A stretch of 5,150 nt of DNA. It comes from an uncultured candidate division Zixibacteria bacterium (GTDB taxonomy: Bacteria > Zixibacteria > MSB-5A5 > GN15 > FEB-12). The notes beneath the pieces were generated by a model, which saw nothing but the letters and a program-made list of their open reading frames with translations, did no database searches and was not told the DNA's origin. Both the position numbers and the translations under genes were made by a program. The stretch is taken from assembly GCA_913009765.1 (NCBI GenBank), contig CAJVYT010000323.1:1-5150 (forward strand). The letters run 5' to 3'. The first letter of the stretch is position 1. Every line of letters starts with the position of its first letter. Positions 1-3,987 of this stretch are shown here, in pieces.

Positions 1-16
1 GACGCTCTTCCGATCT
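1..16. other. Illumina adapter remnant
   Basis: The first 16 bases, GACGCTCTTCCGATCT, are identical to the 3' end of the Illumina TruSeq read-1 adapter. They are not genomic. The sequence starts at an assembly edge where adapter was not trimmed, and the reading frame that begins at base 17 enters the window from real upstream DNA that is missing here. Confidence 0.93.
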
Positions 17-277
17 TATATTGAAAAGGCGAGATTGGATCGGCTGCGCGCTGATAAAATAGATTTTGAGCTAAAAATAGCAAAGGGCGAAGTTGGCAAT
101 ATTTCCCTGCTTGAAGATGCCTGTGCAAAGGTCGCAAAGTTAGTCAATTCAGTCCTGGATAGCTTGCCGTTAAGACTAAAGAAGCGTTGCCCAAAACTAA
201 ACGCAAAAGACATTGAATACATCAGGCGGGTTATTGTGAAATTACAAAATGAAATCTCAGAAATCCAGCTTAAATAA
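17..277 (+). CDS. Phage terminase small subunit (Nu1-like), C-terminal fragment
   Basis: The frame is open from the adapter junction (first residues YIEKARLDRLRADK) to a TAA stop, giving 86 residues. The pattern fits the C-terminal part of lambda Nu1-like small terminase subunits: a charged helix rich in R/K/D/E (ERARLDRLRAD type), then G-E-V at about residues 24-26, then a segment of the type LPLRLKKRCPKLNAKDIE, then a final amphipathic helix. In the family this protein recognises the packaging site and hands DNA to the large subunit. The N-terminal winged-helix DNA-binding part is absent because the contig ends here. No large subunit follows; the next coding trace is on the opposite strand, so this is a prophage remnant. 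The TTG at 35 lies inside the open frame and is not a start. Family assignment is by pattern only. Confidence 0.62.
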   Translation, partial: YIEKARLDRLRADKIDFELKIAKGEVGNISLLEDACAKVAKLVNSVLDSLPLRLKKRCPKLNAKDIEYIRRVIVKLQNEISEIQLK

Positions 278-455
278 TCTGATCGGCTGGCGTATACCAT
301 TCATTCTCCCCGCTGTTATTGGATACGTGGGGTTTGGATTCATAGCCGAGGGCTTCATCTAGGGTTGAAAAGGGCATGGCCGTGCCTTTTTGAATATTAG
401 AAACCTGCATATATTTCTTTGCTGCTCGATAAGAAAACTCACAATTAGCTTCCAA
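270..455 (-). pseudogene. Remnant of phage DUF3102 / DNA N-6-adenine-methyltransferase protein
   Basis: About 62 codons read from near 455 to a TAA at 272-270. The first part (EANCEFSYRAAKKYMQV) matches the end of the DUF3102 domain, where a W/L-x-x-N-C-x-F-S-Y-R-x-A-x-x-Y-M pattern is typical. The last part (HVSNNSGENEWYTP) matches the entry into phage Dam-type adenine methyltransferases, whose N-terminus reads SNNSGNNEWYTPxxYI. The fragment stops five residues later, before any SAM-binding or catalytic DPPY-type motif, and upstream the frame runs into a stop at 485-483. Both ends are therefore lost and it cannot be an active enzyme. Its end overlaps the stop of the terminase fragment by 8 bp in tail-to-tail orientation. 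The TTG at its start is simply where homology begins. Confidence 0.6.
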
Positions 456-507
456 CCCTACCCCTAGTACCTCTTTTAGCCTCTACCCCTGCCCCTAGTA
501 CCTCTTT
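456..507. repeat. 21-bp near-perfect direct repeat pair, 31 bp apart
   Basis: CCCT[A/G]CCCCTAGTACCTCTTT occurs at 456-476 and 487-507 with a single mismatch; the inner 16 bases are identical at 461-476 and 492-507. The pair sits exactly where homology of the DUF3102/methyltransferase fragment starts, between it and the end of the FRG gene. It may be a duplication scar or a recombination joint; no function is evident. Confidence 0.75.
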
Positions 508-574
508 GAAGAGTTAGCTTGTTATATGTGGCAGGAAGGGTGGTTTTGAGAGGTTAAACGTGGTTTTAATTACA

Positions 575-1672
575 TTAAAATAATTTTTCTTTAAGGGTGG
601 CGCAGACTCCATCTAAGCCAGGAAATAGATTTGCTGAAGTAATCCCCATATATTCTAATTCTTTCATGGCCGTATTTCTCACTGAGTGTGCGATGTCTAT
701 TTTTAAAAGCGCATTAGCATTATTATTTCGTTTTTCAATTTTGTTGATAAATTGTTCAATATTGACAACATTAGTTGCCGTAACAGTAGACTGTTGAGCC
801 AGCGCTCTTTTATTTCCAAGCAACTGCGGTGTAAGTGATATGAAATATGGCCTGGGATCACTAATATCTTCTATAACAAGACTAGTAGAGTTGATTTCAT
901 ACCAGGTGTCAGGATTAAAAGCATAAACTCTTGCAAATCCATCCTTAATATCTTTTTTACTAATTCTCGAGAGAGCAAAAAAAGCGGCTATATAGGGACT
1001 TTCAGTCCAATCAAGAAATGGGGTTGGGAATCCATGATGCTGCGATAAATACAGTAATCCAGCATGTTGTTTGCTGTCATTTACATTGTAAGACTTACCA
1101 GTAGTACCCTCAACGAATCTAGCTAATTGTAGAACGTCATTATTAGCATATCTAGTCAAATCCCTTCGACCAGTTCGATGAAAAGATGTGGTAAGCAGGT
1201 GTTTTTTAGTGCTATGACCTCTGAATATAGCTCCGTTAAATTTCGATTTTATATCTGTTGCCCAATTTCTAAAATCATCCCATTCATAAATAATGTTATC
1301 AGTAATTGATGGGTCGGAATTATCATTATTTTCAGCATTTATTGTTCCTATCCCTTTATTACCATTCTTATATGCGACCTCCCATCCACCTGAAAATATA
1401 TTATTGCTAATAGTACCATTTAGAGTTCCAGATAGCGGAAGAGGAAGGTTCTGCTCGTTACTAAAATAGAATTGCGAAAAATTGGAGAGTATTCCAGAAT
1501 ATTTATTTTTTCCATCTTTTTTCAGAGATACTTTACAGATTATACCTATCAGTCCATTGCCTGTATCTTCAGTAATGTAAACCCTGCCATAATCTGGAAA
1601 ATCATGGTCGATATTAATGATTATAAAACCATTGGTAGTGCCTTCTATATTTCCAAGCCATTGTCCTTGCAT
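575..1672 (-). CDS. FRG-domain protein, candidate defence or effector gene
   Basis: A complete 365-residue protein. Residues 1 to about 115 are rich in glycine, asparagine and predicted strands with no motif I recognise. Residues about 128-355 are an FRG domain (PF08867). It has the eponymous F150-R151-G152 in a GAIFRGHS context, QHHGFPTPFLDW at 211-222 followed by YIAAFFAL, an NKRALAQQS segment at 287-295, and the closing I-T-S-A-N-L-F-P-G-L-D-G at 344-354, all typical of full-length members. FRG proteins often occur in phage and defence neighbourhoods; their biochemical activity is not settled as far as I know. I see no signal peptide or membrane segment. The ATG at 1672 has AGGG six bases upstream (1682-1679), and the csrA-like fragment ends 14 bp before it, suggesting a former shared transcript. 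The gene looks intact although it is surrounded by broken genes. Confidence 0.85.
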   Translation of the reverse strand: MQGQWLGNIEGTTNGFIIINIDHDFPDYGRVYITEDTGNGLIGIICKVSLKKDGKNKYSGILSNFSQFYFSNEQNLPLPLSGTLNGTISNNIFSGGWEVAYKNGNKGIGTINAENNDNSDPSITDNIIYEWDDFRNWATDIKSKFNGAIFRGHSTKKHLLTTSFHRTGRRDLTRYANNDVLQLARFVEGTTGKSYNVNDSKQHAGLLYLSQHHGFPTPFLDWTESPYIAAFFALSRISKKDIKDGFARVYAFNPDTWYEINSTSLVIEDISDPRPYFISLTPQLLGNKRALAQQSTVTATNVVNIEQFINKIEKRNNNANALLKIDIAHSVRNTAMKELEYMGITSANLFPGLDGVCATLKEKLF

Positions 1673-1686
1673 AAATAACCCTAATG

Positions 1687-1794
1687 TTATTCTGACTTCT
1701 CTATCAACTCACCCCTAACAATATCAATATTCTCAGGCGCATTAATCCCAACCTGGACACTACTGGTAATCACCCCATTTTTAACTGACACCAA
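1687..1794 (-). pseudogene. csrA: csrA-like gene, C-terminal part
   Basis: The frame ending at TAA 1689-1687 reads SVQVGINAPENIDIVRGELI and a few further residues. This matches the second half of CsrA/RsmA, where the consensus is V-R-I-G-I-x-A-P-x-x-V-x-V-x-R-x-E-I, and it keeps the arginine of the RNA-binding strand. CsrA is a dimeric translational regulator that binds GGA motifs in mRNA leaders. The N-terminal half, including the usual MLxLTRR start, is missing. Homology fades between about 1765 and 1794, where the sequence changes into the end of an IS3-family element whose transposase stop lies in the same frame at 1806-1804. Insertion or recombination with the IS probably cut the gene. 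The FRG gene begins 14 bp downstream. Identification rests on about 25 residues. Confidence 0.55.
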
Positions 1795-1803
1795 AAGTAG
1801 AGA

Positions 1804-1938
1804 TCATGCTGCTGTCAGCATTCGTTTTGGTGGCAATCCACCATTGGCTTTATTAGGCCGTTCATGATTGTAAAACCAAAGCCAGCGTGTCGCATAGTCC
1901 TGCACTTCCTTGTGGTTATTAGCATGCTGGCTCCTTGG
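1804..1938 (-). pseudogene. IS3-family transposase (OrfB), C-terminal fragment
   Basis: About 44 codons ending at TGA 1806-1804 include EVQDYATRWLWFYNHERPN, then A-x-G-G-L-P-P-K-R-x-L-x-x-A-A. This is the standard C-terminal tail of IS3-family OrfB integrases, downstream of the DDE core (W-x-x-Y-N-x-x-R-P-x-x-x-x-G-G-x-x-P). Upstream the frame hits a stop at 1941-1939, so the catalytic core is gone. The stretch 1765-1803 between this stop and the csrA homology probably holds the former right end of the IS (GGTGTCAGTT and GGGGTGATTACC on the - strand). No matching left end is present in the window. Confidence 0.75.
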
Positions 1939-1951
1939 CTACCACTTTTTG

Positions 1952-2323
1952 TTATCTCATCCAGCTATCGCTACCATCATTACCGAAGGATGCGGCTCCT
2001 GATGAGGGCTGTTCAATAGGGTATTCCTTATTACATTTTGGACATTGAAAAAATTCTTTAATATGGCCGCTACTTTTCACGGCCCTCTGTCCAATACTGA
2101 GCATTATCTGGGGCGGAAATGAACACTGGCATAAATGGTAACCTAGCGACTTAGCCACCTCTGCTTCAGCTAGTATTGATGCTCTATCTGCATTCTCAAG
2201 AACTTTTGAGAGGGTTTTAGTTTCTGCGCTATCAGGCAAGGCATTATTTACATCTTTGACCAGTGAAATAGCAGATCTTAAATAATCAAAGGCTACTTTT
2301 ACAGAAGTTAAATCTAAATCCAT
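1952..2323 (-). CDS. Small CxC...CxxC putative zinc-binding protein, function unknown
   Basis: I prefer the ATG at 2323, giving 123 residues. It lies downstream of a plausible promoter and has AGTGGA 9-14 bases upstream; an ATG two codons earlier (2329) is the alternative, while the longer frame reaching 2443 runs back over the promoter. The first 60 residues (LTSVKVAFDYLRSAISLVKD, then repeated A/E/L positions) look like two amphipathic helices. The second half has C65-x-C67, the segment SFPPQIML, and C94-P-K-C97, a likely four-cysteine zinc knuckle. The C-terminus is polar and probably disordered. I have a sense of similar small proteins in phage and island contexts but no named family with a known role. 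The gene appears intact, transcribed away from the tRNA-Ser scar and towards the IS remnant. Confidence 0.62.
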   Translation of the reverse strand: MDLDLTSVKVAFDYLRSAISLVKDVNNALPDSAETKTLSKVLENADRASILAEAEVAKSLGYHLCQCSFPPQIMLSIGQRAVKSSGHIKEFFQCPKCNKEYPIEQPSSGAASFGNDGSDSWMR

Positions 2324-2344
2324 AACCATTTTTCCACTATGTAA

Positions 2345-2365
2345 GTTTGCAAACATTTTGCAAAC
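2345..2365 (-). promoter_or_regulatory. Paired TTTGCAAA palindromes, likely operator
   Basis: The 8-bp palindrome TTTGCAAA occurs at 2346-2353 and again at 2357-2364, exactly 11 bp apart, about one DNA turn. The first copy extends to the 10-bp palindrome GTTTGCAAAC. The pair lies between a TATAAT box and the start of the CxC/CxxC gene, as expected for an operator bound by a dimeric repressor on one DNA face. The binding protein is unknown. Confidence 0.5.
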
Positions 2366-2387
2366 CAACTGGTTAATAACCGATGGG

Positions 2388-2393
2388 ATTATA
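2388..2393 (-). promoter_or_regulatory. TATAAT -10 box for the CxC/CxxC gene
   Basis: Read on the - strand, a perfect TATAAT lies about 65 bp before the preferred start. No good -35 hexamer sits at 17 bp; the nearest match is CTGTCA at 15 bp, so the promoter is weak or needs an activator. The paired palindromes lie just downstream. Confidence 0.45.
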
Positions 2394-2483
2394 CGGGATA
2401 AGTAGGTATGACAGTAGTGTGTGTTTAGTATAAAATCAGCCACTTAGACACAGGAGGGTATAGGACAGGATAGCCTTGGGGCA

Positions 2484-2539
2484 CTTGGAAACCGTTGAAG
2501 AGCAATCTTCCCAGGGTTCGAATCCCTGCCTCTCCGCCA
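2484..2539 (+). tRNA. tRNA-Ser 3'-half fragment, probable attachment-site scar
   Basis: The sequence reads as the 3' half of a class II tRNA. It has anticodon-loop bases CTTGGAAA, a variable arm GAAGA-GCAA-TCTTC (2497-2510), a perfect T arm CAGGG-TTCGAAT-CCCTG (2512-2528), acceptor strand CCTCTCC (2529-2535), and GCCA at 2536-2539. The long variable arm and CCTCTCCGCCA end identify tRNA-Ser, and CTTGRAAACCG suggests a UGA-type anticodon loop with one change. Upstream of CTTG there is no matching anticodon stem. GGAGGGT at 2453-2459 could pair with the acceptor strand at six of seven positions and the total of 87 nt is tRNA-like, but the anticodon stem cannot form, so it is not a working tRNA. 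A fragment running from the anticodon loop to the 3' end is the usual displaced copy left by tyrosine-recombinase integration into a tRNA gene. Confidence 0.75.
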
Positions 2540-2583
2540 TAAATAAAAAAAGGGACAGATTTTTTGTCCTTTTTTTTATTTAT
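2539..2583 (+). terminator. Rho-independent terminator after the tRNA-Ser fragment
   Basis: Two 19-base arms, 2539-2557 and 2565-2583, pair throughout with one G-T wobble around a 7-base loop. The core is GGGACA/TGTCC with A-rich left and T-rich right flanks (eight Ts at 2570-2577). The position right at the CCA end fits the native terminator of the tRNA gene. The A and T flanks make it potentially bidirectional. Confidence 0.8.
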
Positions 2584-2585
2584 TA

Positions 2586-2688
2586 GCTGAAAGTGATTAT
2601 GAGAACCCGAAGGGTGAGAATCCCAATGGGCATGGATGCCCAGGTGCCGCGAGCACAGGGATGTGCAGGAGCGGCCTGCCTCTCCGCC
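2586..2688. repeat. Structured ~105-nt direct repeat, copy 1
   Basis: This pairs with a second copy at 2738-2844. Shared blocks are GTGAT, AACC, GGGTGAGAATC, ATGG, TGCCGC, GAGCACA, GGATGTGC, GAGCGGCCTGCCTC and CGCCA. It can fold as ACCC-GAA-GGGT, then GGGC-ATGGAT-GCCC, then GCCGC...GCGGC enclosing GCACA-GGGA-TGTGC. Its last 16 bases (2675-2690) are identical to the tRNA-Ser 3' end at 2525-2540, exactly 150 bp upstream, which links the repeat to the tRNA scar. It has no coding sense of its own; frames across it are repeat translations. Confidence 0.7.
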
Positions 2689-2737
2689 ATTCATTTAAAA
2701 AGGGGACATGAAATTCATGTCCCCTTTTTAAATGAAT
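2689..2737. terminator. 24-bp perfect inverted repeat, strong hairpin
   Basis: Bases 2689-2712 and 2714-2737 are exact reverse complements around a single central base, in practice a small loop. The core GGGGACAT/ATGTCCCC is flanked by AAAAA and TTTTT, so it can terminate transcription in both directions. The core resembles the hairpin at 2539-2583, and both directly follow the CCTGCCTCTCCGCCAT sequence. Confidence 0.85.
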
Positions 2738-2844
2738 TGACTGTGATGTGATCTTGAACCAAAAAATCGGGTGAGAATCTGCCGCACATGGAAGTGCAAA
2801 TGCCGCGGAGCACAAGGATGTGCGAGAGCGGCCTGCCTCGCCAA
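2738..2844. repeat. Structured ~105-nt direct repeat, copy 2
   Basis: This is a diverged copy of 2586-2688. The main hairpin GCCGC-(GGA)-GCACA-AGGA-TGTGC-(GAGA)-GCGGC is kept. The upstream stem has changed from GGGC...GCCC to GCAC...GTGC with both sides altered, so pairing survives sequence change. The end reads CCTGCCTCGCCAAAG in place of CCTGCCTCTCCGCCAT. Confidence 0.7.
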
Positions 2845-2873
2845 AGAACAGTTTTTAATATTAGAAACAATTG

Positions 2874-3062
2874 TTCTCTGACACGAATGGCACTTACTTA
2901 AGCGAAAAGCACTGTCATTCCGGGCGAAACGAAGTGCGGATCCGTAATTCAGAGTATTAAAACTTTGTACATTCTGGATAAATGTAGCGTGTGCTATGCG
3001 CACGCTACCTCCTTTGCAAGGGTATATTTAAGGCTTAAGTAAGTGCCATTCTTCTCTGACAC
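2874..3062. mobile_element. MITE-like insertion with 19-bp TIRs and 11-bp target duplication
   Basis: GAATGGCACTTACTTAAGC at 2885-2903 is repeated exactly in reverse complement at 3033-3051, bounding a 167-bp element. Immediately outside, TTCTCTGACAC is present on both sides in direct orientation (2874-2884 and 3052-3062), as expected for an 11-bp target duplication. The interior has no gene. It holds a REP-like piece (GTCATTCCGG at 2914-2923, then CCGTAATTCAGAG) and an 11-bp hairpin GTAGCGTGTGC-TAT-GCGCACGCTAC (2984-3008). The right end overwrites the 3' end of the lipoprotein gene. An 11-bp duplication would fit a helper transposase of a family making 9-13-bp duplications, such as IS4; none is in the window. 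Confidence 0.8.
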
Positions 3063-3212
3063 GGGTTTTCCGTCCAGCGTGTACATGACACTGTTATTGA
3101 TTGGCGGCGAATTTTCTACTGAACCTTCTGAAGAGCACGCGGAGATAACTAATGCTGCAAAAAAGACGAACAGAAGTCGTACCATGGTTTTGGGCCAGTG
3201 CTGTGTGAACAT
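2994..3212 (-). CDS. Small lipoprotein whose C-terminus is supplied by the MITE
   Basis: A 72-residue protein. The ATG at 3212 is chosen because AAGGA (3225-3221) lies 8 bases upstream; the internal ATG at 3185 lacks one. Residues 1-25 are a lipoprotein signal: a positively charged start, hydrophobic LLFVFFAALVI, and lipobox I-S-A-C with the lipidated cysteine at 26. Serine at +2 favours outer-membrane sorting. The mature part is short, polar and proline/asparagine-containing (MYTLDGKPVSE at 43-53), with no recognised domain. From about residue 55 to the end the coding sequence lies inside the MITE, ending at TAG 2996-2994. Removing the element and one target duplicate restores a frame ending VSENNCF-stop, so the ancestral protein was probably about 58 residues. 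It is probably expressed; its role is unknown. Confidence 0.55.
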   Translation of the reverse strand: MFTQHWPKTMVRLLFVFFAALVISACSSEGSVENSPPINNSVMYTLDGKPVSEKNGTYLSLKYTLAKEVACA

Positions 3213-3298
3213 AATTATTTTCCTTAAAAACTACTTCGCCATGCGATGACGAAATCTCCCTGTTATGGGGTTAGTGTTTTTGTATTGCTTAAACTCTA

Positions 3299-3311
3299 TA
3301 CAACTGTTGTA
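3299..3311. promoter_or_regulatory. Short palindrome upstream of the lipoprotein gene
   Basis: TACAAC-T-GTTGTA is a 6+6 palindrome about 90 bp before the lipoprotein start. It could be an operator or a chance palindrome. I found no convincing -35/-10 pair around it. Confidence 0.25.
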
Positions 3312-3403
3312 AAAAAACAGGTTACATTTCTGCACAAACGCCAGGTGGTAATTATTTTGGGACAAACGGAATGGGTTTGCTGTACTTTTTAGATTTACCG
3401 GTC

Positions 3404-3577
3404 TGTCATTCCGGAAAGTGCATGGCACTTATCCGGAATCCAGAGATTTTAAAGGTTTTACTGGGTACCGGATAACGGTTTCACCGTTTCCGGTATAATG
3501 TAGCAGTGCGCACTGCGCACGATTAATTCTATGTGTAGTATATTAGTAAGTATTGTTTTCTGAGCCGTGTTTTGCAT
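3404..3577. repeat. Composite palindromic intergenic repeat (REP-like plus TGCGCACG module)
   Basis: Three imperfect palindromes follow one another. The first is ATTCCGG-aa-AGTGC-atg-GCACT-tat-CCGGAAT (3408-3439). The second is TACCGG-ataa-CGGT-ttc-ACCG-ttt-CCGGTA (3466-3495), built in the same stem, internal loop, stem, 3-base loop plan. The third is the perfect GCAGTGCGCACTGC (3503-3516). The tail CACGATTAATT...TATTGTTTTCTGAG (3518-3562) recurs at 4762-4838. The order CATTCCGG, then CAGAG, then AATGTAGC and GCGCACG also appears inside the MITE, so these belong to one repeat family. No gene is present. Confidence 0.7.
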
Positions 3578-3638
3578 TAAAAAATATTGCTAAAATAATA
3601 TTAGCCCTCCCTAAAACTTATTTCTTACAGATCAATTC

Positions 3639-3666
3639 TTGACTTGTACGCAAAATTTCGTACAAT
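3639..3666 (+). promoter_or_regulatory. Sigma-70-type promoter of the toxin-antitoxin operon
   Basis: TTGACT (3639-3644) and TACAAT (3661-3666) are separated by 16 bp, each one mismatch from consensus. The start of transcription would fall near 3673, giving a leader of only about 12 nt before the toxin gene. Confidence 0.72.
3644..3665. promoter_or_regulatory. Near-palindromic operator inside the promoter spacer
   Basis: TTGTACG (3644-3650) and CGTACAA (3659-3665) are perfect inverted 7-mers around the AT-rich centre CAAAATTT. The site covers the spacer and most of the -10 box, so a bound dimer would block RNA polymerase. This is the expected layout for autorepression by the downstream antitoxin or the complex. 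Confidence 0.65.
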
Positions 3667-3684
3667 ATATGGAAAGAGAATATA

Positions 3685-3981
3685 ATGGGTTTCAGGGAAG
3701 TAAAAAGCAAGGTGCTTGAGTGCCTGAATAATGGCCATGTGCTCCATGAAGCGCGAGGTAACATAGACATCAAAAACCTGCTGGCTACCGGTGAAGTCTC
3801 ATTAAGCGAGGTTGCGCATATTATTGGAATATCCAGAGATAACACCTATTCCAGTAGCCCGCATCACTTTGATGCAACAATTGATGTCCATGTGATCAAG
3901 ACCGCACACGCTGGTCAAACCTGGTATATCAAATGGTATTTTAATGAACCTGACTGCGTATTTATCAGTGTTCACGATTAG
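3685..3981 (+). CDS. MqsR-like (RelE-superfamily) putative toxin
   Basis: A 98-residue protein, the same length as E. coli MqsR. By eye, residues 43-97 (VAHIIGISRDNTYSSSPHHF, then GQTWYIKWYF and CVFISVH) line up with the MqsR segment VIIGLSESDFYKS...GQVYLKI...LIVSFK: a helix, a short polar stretch, then C-terminal strands. MqsR is a ribosome-independent mRNA endonuclease. The equivalent of its YK pair reads Y55-S here and is followed by S-S-P-H60-H61, so catalytic residues may differ. GGAAAGAG (3671-3678) precedes the ATG by 6 bases. The gene comes first in its operon, as in mqsRA, and its TAG overlaps the ribosome-binding site of the next gene. Family assignment is by remembered pattern; another small RelE-fold or DUF4258-type group is possible. 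Confidence 0.6.
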   Translation: MGFREVKSKVLECLNNGHVLHEARGNIDIKNLLATGEVSLSEVAHIIGISRDNTYSSSPHHFDATIDVHVIKTAHAGQTWYIKWYFNEPDCVFISVHD

Positions 3982-3987
3982 AGGTGT

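Noticed and set aside
456..507. A CRISPR array
   Set aside because: Only two repeat copies with a 10-base gap, no further units and no cas genes.
597..797. 66-codon + strand frame inside the FRG gene
   Set aside because: Antisense shadow of the FRG domain, which has clear motifs on the - strand.
1472..1678. 68-codon + strand frame over the FRG gene start
   Set aside because: Antisense shadow of the N-terminal domain; no ribosome-binding site.
2453..2539. A complete tRNA-Ser of 87 nt
   Set aside because: The 5' GGAGGGT and a D-arm-like AGGACAGGATAGCCT could fit, but no anticodon stem can pair around CTTGGAA, so only the 3' half is supported.
2425..2694. 89-codon - strand frame containing GGEAGIRTLGR
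   Set aside because: It is the reverse complement of the tRNA-Ser 3' half. GGEAGIRTLG-type peptides are a well-known artefact of translating antisense tRNA-Ser.
392..2868. ATATTAGAAAC shared between positions near 393 and 2858
   Set aside because: An 11-base AT-rich match without extension; expected by chance.
2597..3003. Two - strand frames of 72 and 91 codons over the direct repeats and MITE
   Set aside because: They translate the structured repeats, hairpin arms and MITE; no ribosome-binding site and no protein-like pattern.
3043..3249. 68-codon + strand frame opposite the lipoprotein
   Set aside because: The - strand frame has a lipobox and a good ribosome-binding site; this one has neither.
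3231..3428. 65-codon - strand frame upstream of the lipoprotein
   Set aside because: It begins inside the REP-like palindrome and shows no protein features; treated as intergenic.
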